Position numbers and translations under genes: made by a program. Shown one piece after another: positions 8,492 through 16,446 of a DNA stretch of 64,000 nt. The notes below the pieces were generated by a model, which did no database searches, was not told the origin of the DNA, and saw nothing but the letters and a program-made list of their open reading frames with translations. Positions within the stretch are counted from its first letter, which is position 1. Each line of letters begins with the position of its first letter. This DNA comes from Bacillus sp. ISL-18 (GTDB lineage Bacteria; Bacillota; Bacilli; Bacillales; Cytobacillaceae), in assembly GCF_018613415.1 (NCBI RefSeq), contig NZ_JAGGQG010000014.1, forward strand, positions 248,001 to 312,000, read 5' to 3'.

Positions 8492-8516
8492 GTTTGAAAC
8501 GAATTAGACCGGGTAT
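8492..8516 (+). promoter_or_regulatory. Sigma-B promoter of the mechanosensitive channel gene
   Basis: GTTTGA-N13-GGGTAT, 57 nt upstream of the start. Divergent from the lipoprotein promoter, with the two -35 boxes only 14 nt apart. Confidence 0.85.
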
Positions 8517-8573
8517 ATCACCTAGCAAACGGGCTTGTAAACAAGCATGAGAAAATCAAAAGGAGCGATGTTG

Positions 8574-10079
8574 ATGAACGTAAAGGATATGGTAGCTGGC
8601 TGGTACATATATACTGATCAAATTCCCCACCTGCTATTTGCACTGGTGGTCCTATTAATTGGCTGGCTAATCGCAAAAGCAATCGGAAAAGCGGTGACGT
8701 CACTATTAAAGAAAACAAGTTTCGATGACAGGTTGTTTTCAAGTTTTGGGAATAGTCGAAGGTATTCATCGGAAACGATTATTGGAAAAATCGTTTACTA
8801 TGCACTATTAGTAATAGTCTGGATTATCTTTTTTAATATGTTGAACTTAAGTTTGATTGCTCAGCCACTCGTTAGCATGGTGTCAACAATCACAGGGGCA
8901 ATTCCACATCTATTAAAAGCGGCTCTTATTCTATTATTTGCTTGGGTGGTTGCTTTCCTGCTCCGCATGCTTTTCAAAAAAGGCGCAGCCATGCTGCAAT
9001 TAGATTCCCGCTTGGTTAAATGGAAAATGGCCGAGAATCAAGTTGCAGCCCAATCGAGTGTCGATCGAATTGCCCAGGGAGTTTTCTATTTTGTTTTATT
9101 GTTATTTTTACCTGCAGTATTGGGCGCGTTGCAAATCGATGGGATCTCTGGTCCATTTACCCATGCACTAACATCCATGGTTTCGTTTATTCCTAAATTA
9201 TTTGCAGCCGCATTGATTGTCTTAATTGGCTGGCTGATTGCGAAACTAGTCCGCGATATTTTAACGAACTTTTTAAAAAGCATAGGAGCTGATTCGATCG
9301 GTCAGCGTTTTGGCATCATGAAAAATCAGGGAGATACGAATCTATCAACGATCATTGGGAATATCGTATTTATCTTCATCTTAATTCCAACTATCATTAC
9401 GGCTTTGGAAAAGCTAGATTTGAAAGGGATCTCGGAACCTGCAATCGCGATGTTAAACCGCATCTTGACGTTAATTCCAAATGTGATCGTGGCGATTATT
9501 CTAATGTTAGTCGGGATCTGGCTTGGAAAATGGATTGAAAAAATGGTCGTTCAAATGCTCTGGCGCTTACGATTTGATAGCATCTTCAATCAGATTGGCA
9601 TTGGTACATCAACGCCGGAAAAGTCGAAGTTTTCCTTATCACAAATAGTCGGACTGCTTGTTAAAATTGTCGTCGTCTTACTATTTGCTGTCGAAGCACT
9701 GCAAATTGTTCACTTAGACTTCTTAGTCACGCTGGCAACAGGAGTAATTGCGTATCTGCCAATGCTATTTGCTGCGATTGTCATTTTAGGCGTTGGACTA
9801 TATGTCGGTCATTTAGTCGAACGTATTTTACAAAATGTTATTAAAAATAATTCCTCACGTACCCTGGCAGCAATCGCCAAATATACCATTTTCGTGATTA
9901 CGGTGTTTATGGCATTAGACCAGCTTGGTGTCGCACACTCGATTGTCAATGCCGCCTTCATTCTTGTCCTAGGCGGGTTGGCGCTGGCCTTCGGTCTGGC
10001 CTTTGGTCTAGGCGGAAAAACATTTGCCGCTAAATATTTAGAAAAACTAGATGATAAGCTCGACAAGAATAAACAGTAA
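8574..10079 (+). CDS. Multi-helix mechanosensitive ion channel family protein (CmpX/TM-helix type)
   Basis: 501 aa, at least ten transmembrane helices. It is built from repeated units of the 'conserved TM helix' type: HLLFALVVLLIGWLIAKAIG, LFAAALIVLIGWLIAKLVRD, VIVAIILMLVGIWLGKWIEK and LFAAIVILGVGLYVGHLVER. The C-terminal helix with GGLALAFGLAFGLGGK is the MscS-like signature. The usual MscS beta-domain after the pore helix is missing, as in this small-conductance family. Probable role is osmotic or envelope stress relief. Start ATG 8574 has AAAGGAG 8 nt upstream. Driven by sigma-B. Confidence 0.85.
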   Translation: MNVKDMVAGWYIYTDQIPHLLFALVVLLIGWLIAKAIGKAVTSLLKKTSFDDRLFSSFGNSRRYSSETIIGKIVYYALLVIVWIIFFNMLNLSLIAQPLVSMVSTITGAIPHLLKAALILLFAWVVAFLLRMLFKKGAAMLQLDSRLVKWKMAENQVAAQSSVDRIAQGVFYFVLLLFLPAVLGALQIDGISGPFTHALTSMVSFIPKLFAAALIVLIGWLIAKLVRDILTNFLKSIGADSIGQRFGIMKNQGDTNLSTIIGNIVFIFILIPTIITALEKLDLKGISEPAIAMLNRILTLIPNVIVAIILMLVGIWLGKWIEKMVVQMLWRLRFDSIFNQIGIGTSTPEKSKFSLSQIVGLLVKIVVVLLFAVEALQIVHLDFLVTLATGVIAYLPMLFAAIVILGVGLYVGHLVERILQNVIKNNSSRTLAAIAKYTIFVITVFMALDQLGVAHSIVNAAFILVLGGLALAFGLAFGLGGKTFAAKYLEKLDDKLDKNKQ

Positions 10080-10088
10080 TAGACCATG

Positions 10089-10130
10089 GCAATCCGGAAT
10101 CCAGCGGGATTCCGGATTGTTATTTTTTTG
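10089..10130 (+). terminator. Terminator between the channel gene and the CNNM/CorC gene
   Basis: AATCCGGAATCC / GGGATTCCGGATT with a 3-nt loop, then GTTATTTTTTT. The G-rich ribosome site of the next gene begins directly after the T run, so read-through from the sigma-B promoter probably feeds the next gene at reduced level. Confidence 0.8.
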
Positions 10131-10146
10131 GGGGGGTGTTCCGTTA

Positions 10147-11451
10147 ATGCTATGGTTGAACATATTCACGATTATCCTTTTAATTGTCTTAACTGGTATT
10201 TTTGTGGCGATTGAGTTCGCCATTGTCAAAGTGAGAACCTCAAGGATTGACCAACTGATGGCGGAAGGCGAGAAGCGGGCCGGGGCTGCAAATAGAGTGG
10301 TTACCCATCTCGACGAGTATCTATCGGCTTGCCAGCTCGGAATCACCGTAACGGCATTAGGACTTGGCTGGCTGGGGGAACCGACAGTAGAGAAGTTGTT
10401 TCATCCCCTCGTAGCTGTTTTTCATTTAAATGAAGCAGTTACCCATTTCCTATCGCTTATCCTGGCCTTTGTGGTGGTTACGTTTATAAATGTCGTGGTT
10501 GGAGAATTGGCGCCAAAAACCCTTGCCATCCAAAAAGCGGAGCAAATTACACTCGGGTTCGCCAAACCCATTATTGGGTTTTACAAACTTATGTTTCCGT
10601 TTATTTGGCTGTTAAACCATTCCTCTCGTCTGCTTGTCGGTATGTTTGGTCTAAAGCCGGCGTCTGAGCATGAGATGGCCCACTCGGAAGAAGAACTGCG
10701 TATTCTTTTGTCGGAAAGCTATAAGAGCGGGGAGATTAATCGGAATGAATGGCGGTATGTGAATAATATCTTTGAGTTTGATGAGCGGGTCGCAAAAGAA
10801 ATTATGGTCCCCCGGACAGAAATGTGCTGCCTATCCGTTGATGATTCGATCGAAGAGATTGCTGAGACACTGCGCAGGGAGAAATTCACCCGATATCCTG
10901 TGGTGGATGGGGATAAGGATCATGTCCTTGGTATGCTGAACGTAAAAATGCTGTTAACGCAGTGGTTTATGAATCAAAGCGCGCTTGATGAATGGAAACT
11001 TGAGTCCCATCTTCAGCCGGTGATTACGGCGATTGAAACGATCCCGATTCGTAATTTATTGGTGCTGATGCAAAAGGAACGGACCCATATGGCGATTTTG
11101 CTCGATGAATATGGCGGTACGTCTGGGCTGGTAACGGTCGAAGATATCATTGAAGAAATTGTCGGTGAGGTGAGAGACGAATTTGATGGCGACGAGGTTC
11201 CGGCGATTCGGACCATTACGGAGGGAAGCCACTATATTATTGATGCTAAGGCAGCCATTCACACCGTGAATGAGTTATTGGATATTGATTTAAATGCGGA
11301 AGGCATCGATACACTGGGCGGCTGGCTTTTAACCAAAAGATCGGCACGGGTTGCCCTTGATACAGCCGTAGTGGCAGAGGGCTATGAATTTAAGGTGACG
11401 GAATCGGAGGGATACCATATTAAATACGTAGAAGTAAAAAAAAGCCTCTGA
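10147..11451 (+). CDS. CNNM/CorC (HlyC) family membrane protein with CBS pair
   Basis: 434 aa. N-terminal DUF21 membrane domain with about four helices (to residue ~190; FVAIEFAIVKVRTSRIDQL, VVVGELAPKTLA), a CBS pair (about 205-330; MVPRTEMCCLSVDDSIEEIA and EYGGTSGLVTVEDIIEEIVG) and a C-terminal CorC_HlyC domain (345-434). Members export magnesium or cobalt or affect ion homeostasis; here likely envelope or ion stress given the sigma-B context. ATG 10147 follows GGGGGGTG by 8 nt; an upstream in-frame start would run through a terminator. The last codons form one arm of the terminator. Confidence 0.9.
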   Translation: MLWLNIFTIILLIVLTGIFVAIEFAIVKVRTSRIDQLMAEGEKRAGAANRVVTHLDEYLSACQLGITVTALGLGWLGEPTVEKLFHPLVAVFHLNEAVTHFLSLILAFVVVTFINVVVGELAPKTLAIQKAEQITLGFAKPIIGFYKLMFPFIWLLNHSSRLLVGMFGLKPASEHEMAHSEEELRILLSESYKSGEINRNEWRYVNNIFEFDERVAKEIMVPRTEMCCLSVDDSIEEIAETLRREKFTRYPVVDGDKDHVLGMLNVKMLLTQWFMNQSALDEWKLESHLQPVITAIETIPIRNLLVLMQKERTHMAILLDEYGGTSGLVTVEDIIEEIVGEVRDEFDGDEVPAIRTITEGSHYIIDAKAAIHTVNELLDIDLNAEGIDTLGGWLLTKRSARVALDTAVVAEGYEFKVTESEGYHIKYVEVKKSL

Positions 11452-11466
11452 TTAGAGGCTTTTTAA
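11437..11466. terminator. Bidirectional terminator between convergent genes
   Basis: AAAAAGCCTCT / AGAGGCTTTTT with a 4-nt loop; it overlaps the stop codon of the CNNM/CorC gene and serves the convergent gene as well. Confidence 0.85.
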
Positions 11467-12198
11467 TCACGGAATATGGTTCAATGGCAGTTCATGTTCC
11501 TTCTGCTTTTCAGTCATAATCGAAATATCATCATGAAACACTTTCAGAATGACTTCCTTGACCCCATAAATCAACAGCTGATCTCCTTCGTGAAGCTTAG
11601 TTTGATAGAGATGCGTGCGAATGATTATATCGCCGCGCTGAATAAACAAAACAACCAGCTCCAGCCCTTCGTGATTGGGGATAGCTTCCTGAAATGTTTG
11701 GTGTGCAAGCGAAGAGGTCTCATAGATAGATAGATGGAGCAGCAGATCCTCTTTATCTTTTAAAAAAACATCGCGGATAGGCAGATCTGCCAGTTCAATA
11801 TTCTGCTTCATTTCTCGATTAAAAAACTTCGCCAGGACCCGCCGAACGCTTGCCATTTTTAATACTCCAAAAACCAGAATGACCGCGCCGGCACTGACAA
11901 AGATCTCCTTTGCCCGCAGACCCTCTGATAGAAATTGGCTAATCGATGAAACAATCACGGCGAGGGAGAACGCACCGAACAAAATAAGAAAGATCGCCAG
12001 TTTCCGGCGGATCGGGTGCCCCAAGATCAGCTCCGATTCCCCGGTGGTAAAGCCGGTTCCCGTCATCAGCGAGATCACCTGAAACCTCGAGACCTCCACT
12101 TTCAATCCCGTTAACCGGAATAAAATCACAAAGATCTCAATGACTGCTAGAATAACCACCAGGTAGATGAACAAAAATAGTAAATTCAGTGTGATCAC
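11467..12198 (-). CDS. Membrane protein with C-terminal TrkA-C (RCK_C) domain
   Basis: 243 aa. Helix 1 at residues 5-28, helices at about 68-90 and 98-115, then a cytoplasmic part with a TrkA-C domain at about 140-225 (LELVVLFIQRGDIIIRTHLYQTKLHEGDQLLIYG), the ligand-binding fold of potassium transport regulators. No nucleotide-binding RCK_N part and no pore, so it is probably a sensor or accessory of ion transport. GTG start at 12198 has a poor ribosome site and lies 2 nt behind a terminator T run, so expression may depend on read-through from the gene at 12244-12513. Confidence 0.75.
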   Translation of the reverse strand: MITLNLLFLFIYLVVILAVIEIFVILFRLTGLKVEVSRFQVISLMTGTGFTTGESELILGHPIRRKLAIFLILFGAFSLAVIVSSISQFLSEGLRAKEIFVSAGAVILVFGVLKMASVRRVLAKFFNREMKQNIELADLPIRDVFLKDKEDLLLHLSIYETSSLAHQTFQEAIPNHEGLELVVLFIQRGDIIIRTHLYQTKLHEGDQLLIYGVKEVILKVFHDDISIMTEKQKEHELPLNHIP

Positions 12199-12200
12199 CT

Positions 12201-12236
12201 CACAAAAATAGTTGGGGCTGCTCGAAGCCCCAACTC
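12201..12236 (-). terminator. Terminator of the gene at 12244-12513
   Basis: Minus strand GTTGGGGCTT / CAGCCCCAAC followed by TATTTTTG. Strong stem of nine G/C-rich pairs. Confidence 0.8.
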
Positions 12237-12243
12237 GTTATGG

Positions 12244-12513
12244 TTACTGTAATTTTTCATTATAAAACTTAACTGAGTACATCGCGCCTTCATCAACCAT
12301 TTTGTTATCTTCAACATCATGTGGAAGCGGGTGGCCGCCTTTATGAATCGGAAGCTGTTCACTTTTTTGATAGACTGTTGGCAGGATCCTCCGCTTCCAA
12401 TCTTTTAATAAGGTCCCTGCCTTAATCCGATTGGGCTTATTGCTTAGCCACACTGCTGCCGAAGCGCCAACCCCAACCGCTAATAGTGAGCTCATACTTA
12501 AGACACGTTTCAT
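12244..12513 (-). CDS. Small stress-controlled protein with N-terminal membrane anchor, unknown function
   Basis: 89 aa. Hydrophobic N-terminus (SMSSLLAVGVGASAAVWL) is a signal anchor or signal peptide; the rest is basic and polar (IKAGTLLKDWKRRILPTVYQ). No family recognised. Start has AAGGAGG upstream and a consensus sigma-B promoter at 12559-12584, back to back with that of the CorA gene, so it belongs to the general stress set. Confidence 0.7.
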   Translation of the reverse strand: MKRVLSMSSLLAVGVGASAAVWLSNKPNRIKAGTLLKDWKRRILPTVYQKSEQLPIHKGGHPLPHDVEDNKMVDEGAMYSVKFYNEKLQ

Positions 12514-12558
12514 CTAAATTACCTCCTTAAGAATTGAACAACCTATTCTAATTAATAA

Positions 12559-12584
12559 ATACCCACCTAGATGAAAGATTAAAC
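12559..12584 (-). promoter_or_regulatory. Sigma-B promoter (leftward) of a back-to-back pair
   Basis: Minus strand GTTTAA-N14-GGGTAT, a perfect consensus in both boxes. Its -35 box touches the -35 box of the rightward promoter. Confidence 0.9.
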
Positions 12585-12610
12585 GTTTAAAGGAACGGAT
12601 AAGCGGGGAT
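12585..12610 (+). promoter_or_regulatory. Sigma-B promoter (rightward) of the CorA-like gene
   Basis: GTTTAA-N14-GGGGAT, 24 nt upstream of the start. The two divergent -35 boxes make the perfect 12-bp palindrome TTAAACGTTTAA (12579-12590). Confidence 0.88.
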
Positions 12611-12634
12611 AAGGTCTAAAGAGGAGGGATTCTT

Positions 12635-13567
12635 TTGGAAAAATATATTGGTGCGAACAAATGGAAGTGGATAGAGTGGAACAGTGAAAAGATGAACCAA
12701 CTCCCCCCATCAAATAATGAGGATCCTGTTATGACGGTTTGGCTGAAGCAGGTTGGAAAAGATAAAGCCAATAGTTTGCGCGTAACTAGCTTAGAGAATG
12801 GCGAAAAAGTCATCAACGGTTCTCTTATTTTTCAACAGAGTTATACCGATGAAAATGATTATAAAATCTTTCATTTCTTTTTAACGACCAATCAATTAAT
12901 TACCGTTGACCTTGAAATCACCTCGTTAGATCGAGACAACCTTAACCGCCAATTAGCACGGACGAATAATGCCGTTGAAGGCTTTTTACTTTTTCTCGGA
13001 GAGCTGATGAATGGAATGCTGGTGGAGATTGATCAGTTTGAGGAGACCCTTAAAACACTCATCTGGAATGTAAGGAAAAGAAATGAAATAGGGATTCTTG
13101 AACTTGTCTATAAACGCCGGCATGAACTGTTAGTTTGCAAAAACCTTTTAATTCCCATCAATGAAGTAAAAATGGCCATCGACGAAATCAATTTCCCTGA
13201 TAGTATGGACGGAGAATTTTTCTCGTGTACGAGCAAACGGATTGAGCGGGCCCAAGTCTTGCTCAATGAGTATGAACACGAGCTTGACTCGCTGATTAAT
13301 TTAGAAGAGGTCATTTCCTCCCATCGCGGAAATGAAATTATGAAAACCTTGACGGTGATGACGACCATTTTTACGCCGATTATGGCTTATGGGTCGTTAT
13401 GGGGCATGAATTTTAAGAATATGCCGGAACTTAATTGGCACTACGGTTATATTTTTTCAATTGTCATGATCCTCGTCTCAACAGCCCTTTTGTATTATTT
13501 TATTAAAAATAAAGGCTGGACAGGCGACCTGTTAAAAGGGAAAAAGAAAGGATCCTTTTTTAAATAA
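12635..13567 (+). CDS. CorA-family divalent cation transporter
   Basis: 310 aa. Long cytoplasmic domain ending in a stalk helix, then two C-terminal transmembrane helices (about 247-268, 278-298) with the family motif YGSLWGMNFKNMPE, carrying the GMN signature for Mg2+ selection at the pore mouth. TTG start at 12635 with GAGGAGGG upstream. Sigma-B promoter at 12585-12610, so transport of Mg2+ or related ions is induced by general stress. Confidence 0.9.
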   Translation: MEKYIGANKWKWIEWNSEKMNQLPPSNNEDPVMTVWLKQVGKDKANSLRVTSLENGEKVINGSLIFQQSYTDENDYKIFHFFLTTNQLITVDLEITSLDRDNLNRQLARTNNAVEGFLLFLGELMNGMLVEIDQFEETLKTLIWNVRKRNEIGILELVYKRRHELLVCKNLLIPINEVKMAIDEINFPDSMDGEFFSCTSKRIERAQVLLNEYEHELDSLINLEEVISSHRGNEIMKTLTVMTTIFTPIMAYGSLWGMNFKNMPELNWHYGYIFSIVMILVSTALLYYFIKNKGWTGDLLKGKKKGSFFK

Positions 13568-13570
13568 GTG

Positions 13571-13596
13571 GTTTGAGGACGAAGATGAGGTGGTAT
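13571..13596 (+). promoter_or_regulatory. Possible sigma-B promoter for the gene at 13746
   Basis: GTTTGA-N14-TGGTAT; the -10 box lacks the first G of GGGTAT and the element is 150 nt from the gene, so weaker than the others. Confidence 0.4.
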
Positions 13597-13745
13597 TACA
13601 CTAACATGGCTAGCAAAAAGTTAGCCTGGATGAAAATTCTAACAAAAGGAAGCGGGTGATAGAAATATGTGGTTGCCTGTTCGGTAAATCCTGTTGAATG
13701 ACAAGGGATGAACAACAGCAGTCTAGGAAAAAGGAGGATATAATC

Positions 13746-14234
13746 ATGACTACCAATTATCATGGCACGAACACATTGGATGAAGCAGGTATTAAAGAGG
13801 ACGACACTCTTTATAAGCAGACGGAAAACGAGCAAAAATCCATGAATGGCGAGAACAACTTGCAGCAAAAGTATGGTCATAGAGACGATGATGACCTCCC
13901 GTTAATGGATGGACAAAGTTCACAGCGGGAGAATCAAGAACATCAAGAACAGTTTAGGCAAATTGGACAATCGAGGGAGACTCAGGGCTCGCAAAACCGT
14001 GACCTGAACCAGACTGGACAAGCCAATCAGGAGCGGGCTTCCCAAAATGGCCAGCGGGACCTTCGGGGAGAAGGCCAGCACCTGTCTGGTTACAACATCG
14101 CCAAGAGTGATGGGCAGGACTTTCAAACACAAGAGGACCTTGAAAGAAACAATGGGGATCCCCATCCTGAAAAGCAGGTAGATGAATTTTACCAGCGATA
14201 TGGTCGAGAGGATCCACTTGATAAACAGCTCTAA
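13746..14234 (+). CDS. Gln/Asn-rich, probably disordered hydrophilic protein
   Basis: 162 aa, strongly hydrophilic and rich in Q, N, E, D, G, without hydrophobic core, Cys or membrane segment. It resembles hydrophilin-like stress proteins only in composition; no family recognised. Start ATG 13746 follows AAAAAGGAGG; the longer frame from 13698 has no ribosome site. It sits inside the sigma-B island with a weak candidate promoter. A strong terminator follows. Confidence 0.65.
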   Translation: MTTNYHGTNTLDEAGIKEDDTLYKQTENEQKSMNGENNLQQKYGHRDDDDLPLMDGQSSQRENQEHQEQFRQIGQSRETQGSQNRDLNQTGQANQERASQNGQRDLRGEGQHLSGYNIAKSDGQDFQTQEDLERNNGDPHPEKQVDEFYQRYGREDPLDKQL

Positions 14235-14267
14235 AAACTGATCTATGGGTACCGAAGCTTACTATAA

Positions 14268-14304
14268 ATAAGGCTTGCACCTTACTAGTGGTGCAAGCCT
14301 TTTC
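14268..14304 (+). terminator. Terminator after the Q/N-rich gene
   Basis: AAGGCTTGCACC / GGTGCAAGCCTT with an 8-nt loop, followed by TTTTC. Confidence 0.85.
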
Positions 14305-14321
14305 ATCTATATTATATATTT

Positions 14322-14357
14322 GGCAAAAAATAACGGCCCTGAGAAATGGCCGTTACA
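14322..14357 (-). terminator. Terminator of the small gene at 14363-14533
   Basis: Minus strand TAACGGCC / GGCCGTTA followed by TTTTTTG. Confidence 0.8.
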
Positions 14358-14362
14358 TCTAT

Positions 14363-14533
14363 CTATTGAAGCGGATCTGGAGTTAAACCTCTTTCCTCTT
14401 TCAGCTCAGTACCCGTTTTGGCTTTCGTCATTTGCTTGCCAAGTCTTTTTACTTCATCAAAGTTCTGCGCCATCGAACCATTTTTCTCCGTTTCGACTTT
14501 CAACTTTGTTTTTAATTTTTTCAGCTCATCCAT
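14363..14533 (-). CDS. 56-aa lysine-rich protein with a sigma-B promoter
   Basis: A short gene found by reading the minus strand: ATG at 14533, stop TAG at 14363-14365. Product begins MDELKKLKTKLKVETEKNGS and ends LTPDPLQ; a charged helix then a short tail. Supported by GGAGGAGG just upstream, a sigma-B promoter at 14569-14593 and a terminator right behind the stop. Function unknown. Confidence 0.75.
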   Translation of the reverse strand: MDELKKLKTKLKVETEKNGSMAQNFDEVKRLGKQMTKAKTGTELKEERGLTPDPLQ

Positions 14534-14568
14534 AAAATCCTCCTCCTTCCAGCTGTGGTAGCTTTTGT

Positions 14569-14593
14569 ATACCCAATTACCAAAATCCTAAAC
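14569..14593 (-). promoter_or_regulatory. Sigma-B promoter of the 56-aa protein gene
   Basis: Minus strand GTTTAG-N13-GGGTAT, 36 nt from the start codon. Confidence 0.85.
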
Positions 14594-14654
14594 CAAAACA
14601 TAAGAGCTAGGCCGCACGGACTATTCGTTAGATTACAAGATTTGGGTATAATAG

Positions 14655-14709
14655 GGAGCATAGGGACGGTTCTCTTGCTTCGGAAGCAAGAGAACCGTCC
14701 CTATGCTCC
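14655..14709. repeat. GGGACGGTTCT palindrome, copy 1
   Basis: 55-nt near-perfect palindrome: GGAGCATAGGGACGGTTCTC and its complement around a GCTTCGGAAGC centre. One of four copies in the window (also 26227, 32408, 37314). Each arm is about 26 nt, so the transcript folds into a very long hairpin. Confidence 0.9.
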
Positions 14710-14731
14710 AAAAATTTTTTTAAAAAAGTAG

Positions 14732-14757
14732 GTTTAGAATGTTTTAAATGTGGTTAT
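14732..14757 (+). promoter_or_regulatory. Probable autoregulatory sigma-B promoter of rsbV-rsbW-sigB
   Basis: GTTTAG-N14-GGTTAT, 32 nt upstream of rsbV. The -10 has one deviation from GGGTAT. Position matches the autoregulated promoter known for sigB operons. Confidence 0.7.
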
Positions 14758-14789
14758 ATACACTATAAATATCTAGAGGTGATGATGGA

Positions 14790-15104
14790 ATGAATCTAAG
14801 TATAGATGTACATCAGCAAAACGAGGAAGTATCGGTGATGCTAGCAGGGGAAATTGATGCCTTTACCGCACCAAACCTAAGAGAGGAATTGTTGCCGCTC
14901 GCTGAAGGGGAAAACAGAATCATGAGTATTAATCTCAGGGACGTTTCCTATCTAGACAGTACGGGTCTTGGTGTGTTTGTTGGTTTATTTAAGAAGCTCA
15001 AGGAAAACGGTGGAGAATTAAGATTGATTGAGTTATCTGATCGACTGAAGCGGCTTTTTGAGATCACAGGCTTGGGGAACATAATGAATATTTCTGCAAA
15101 TTAA
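14790..15104 (+). CDS. rsbV: Anti-sigma-B factor antagonist RsbV
   Basis: STAS-domain protein of 104 aa. When dephosphorylated it binds RsbW and releases sigma-B. The phosphorylation loop YLDSTGLGVFVG holds the conserved Ser57. Start ATG with AGAGGTGATG upstream. First gene of the rsbV-rsbW-sigB operon; 13 nt to rsbW. Confidence 0.96.
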   Translation: MNLSIDVHQQNEEVSVMLAGEIDAFTAPNLREELLPLAEGENRIMSINLRDVSYLDSTGLGVFVGLFKKLKENGGELRLIELSDRLKRLFEITGLGNIMNISAN

Positions 15105-15117
15105 AGGGTGGGGGACG

Positions 15118-15600
15118 ATGAAACAAGTGATGGACTATATTGAAATGAAGATTCCAGCAAAACCAGACTATGTCGGTGTAATTAGATTAACGTTATCAGG
15201 AATTGCCAGCCGCATGGGTTATACATATGAGGAGATTGAGGATATAAAAATTGCTGTCAGTGAAGCGACAACCAATGCTGTCCAGCATGCCTACTCCACG
15301 GAGGAAGGCGGCGAAGTCACCTTAGGATTTGGCATTTATGAGGACAAGTTAGAAGTTATGGTAGCTGACAGTGGAAAAAGCTTTAATTTTATCCAAACCA
15401 GAAACGAGCTAGGCCCTTATACGGAATCAAGTAGCGTTGAACAACTTTCAGAGGGAGGGTTAGGTCTGTTTTTGATCGAAACACTGATGGACGAGGTCCG
15501 TGTTTTGAATCATTCCGGTGTAACGGTCTTCATGGCGAAGTATCTAAGTGGGGAGCGTGAAAATAATGGGACAACAGCCACAACCCGTGAAGCGAACTAA
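15118..15600 (+). CDS. rsbW: Serine kinase / anti-sigma factor RsbW
   Basis: 160-aa GHKL kinase that phosphorylates RsbV and sequesters sigma-B. ATP-site motifs are visible: N box EATTNAVQHAY, G1 VADSGKSF and G2 EGGLGLFLIETLMD. The site AAGGGTGGGGGACG precedes the ATG. Its end overlaps sigB by 35 nt, consistent with coupled, balanced synthesis of anti-sigma and sigma. Confidence 0.96.
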   Translation: MKQVMDYIEMKIPAKPDYVGVIRLTLSGIASRMGYTYEEIEDIKIAVSEATTNAVQHAYSTEEGGEVTLGFGIYEDKLEVMVADSGKSFNFIQTRNELGPYTESSSVEQLSEGGLGLFLIETLMDEVRVLNHSGVTVFMAKYLSGERENNGTTATTREAN

Positions 15601-16360
15601 GGAAGAAATCGACGCCCTGATTTTGGAATTTCAACAAAAGGAGAACCCTTTAGCCCAAACGATTTTAGTCGAACATTATACCGCCCTAGTTGGAAGCCTT
15701 GCCCGAAAATATTCAAAAGGACGAGATTTTCATGAAGACATCATGCAAGTCGGAATGATTGGATTATTGGCCGCGATCCGAAGGTATGACCAAGGTGCCG
15801 GGAAGTCATTTGAATCCTTTTTAATTCCGACGGTAATCGGAGAAATCAAACGGTTTTTACGTGATAAAACATGGAGCGTCCATGTTCCGAGACGAGTGAA
15901 GGAAGTTTGGCCGAAAATTAAAAACGTTGTCGACGAGCTGACGAATAAAAACCAGCGTTCTCCTAAAATCGAAGAAATTGCCGAGTACATGGAGCTATCG
16001 GAAGAGGAAGTTTTGGAAGCGATGGAAATGGGGAAAAGCTACCAGACCGCTTCTGTTGACCTGCCGATCGAAACCGGCTCGGAAGGAAATGTGGTCACTG
16101 CCTTAGATATACTTGGTTCGCCTGATGATGGTTTTGAAAAAGTCGACCGAAAACTTTTGCTCGAAAGCGCACTCCATGTTTTATCGGAACGAGAGAAGGA
16201 AATTATTCATTGCACGTTTGTGGAAAATAAAAGCCAAAAAGAAACGGGTGAACAATTGGGAATCTCGCAAATGCATGTTTCCCGCTTGCAAAAAAAGGCT
16301 ATTGAAAAACTGCGCAAGGAACTAGCACGTGATTCCTACCAAGGATTAAACACCGTGTAA
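15566..16360 (+). CDS. sigB: General stress sigma factor SigB
   Basis: Alternative sigma factor directing the general stress regulon. Region 2 HEDIMQVGMIGLLAAIRRYD and GEIKRFLRDKTWSVHVPRR, region 3 and region 4 SQKETGEQLGISQMHVSRLQ are all intact over 264 aa. ATG 15566 is chosen because it matches the family N-terminus and has GGGGAG 10 nt upstream; GTG 15557 is an alternative. A long hairpin terminator follows at once, separating it from rsbY. Confidence 0.96.
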   Translation: MGQQPQPVKRTKEEIDALILEFQQKENPLAQTILVEHYTALVGSLARKYSKGRDFHEDIMQVGMIGLLAAIRRYDQGAGKSFESFLIPTVIGEIKRFLRDKTWSVHVPRRVKEVWPKIKNVVDELTNKNQRSPKIEEIAEYMELSEEEVLEAMEMGKSYQTASVDLPIETGSEGNVVTALDILGSPDDGFEKVDRKLLLESALHVLSEREKEIIHCTFVENKSQKETGEQLGISQMHVSRLQKKAIEKLRKELARDSYQGLNTV

Positions 16361-16368
16361 ATAGAAAA

Positions 16369-16431
16369 AAAGGTGCCTGTCACCCACTCGGGTTAGCGTT
16401 TTAACAAGGGTGGGTGACAGGCACCTTTTTC
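16369..16431 (+). terminator. Terminator after sigB formed from the GGTGCCTGTCACC repeat
   Basis: AAAGGTGCCTGTCACCCA pairs with TGGGTGACAGGCACCTTT, followed by TT. The arms carry the dispersed GGTGCCTGTCACC element. It lies 9 nt behind sigB and ends just before the rsbY ribosome site. Confidence 0.85.
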
Positions 16432-16446
16432 AAAAGGGGTATGTTT

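Noticed and set aside
13608..13626. Hairpin GGCTAGC / GTTAGCC after the CorA gene as terminator
   Set aside because: No T run follows on either strand at the right distance.
14275..14535. 86-codon plus-strand frame after the Q/N-rich gene
   Set aside because: It crosses two terminators and is antisense to the better supported 56-aa gene at 14363-14533.
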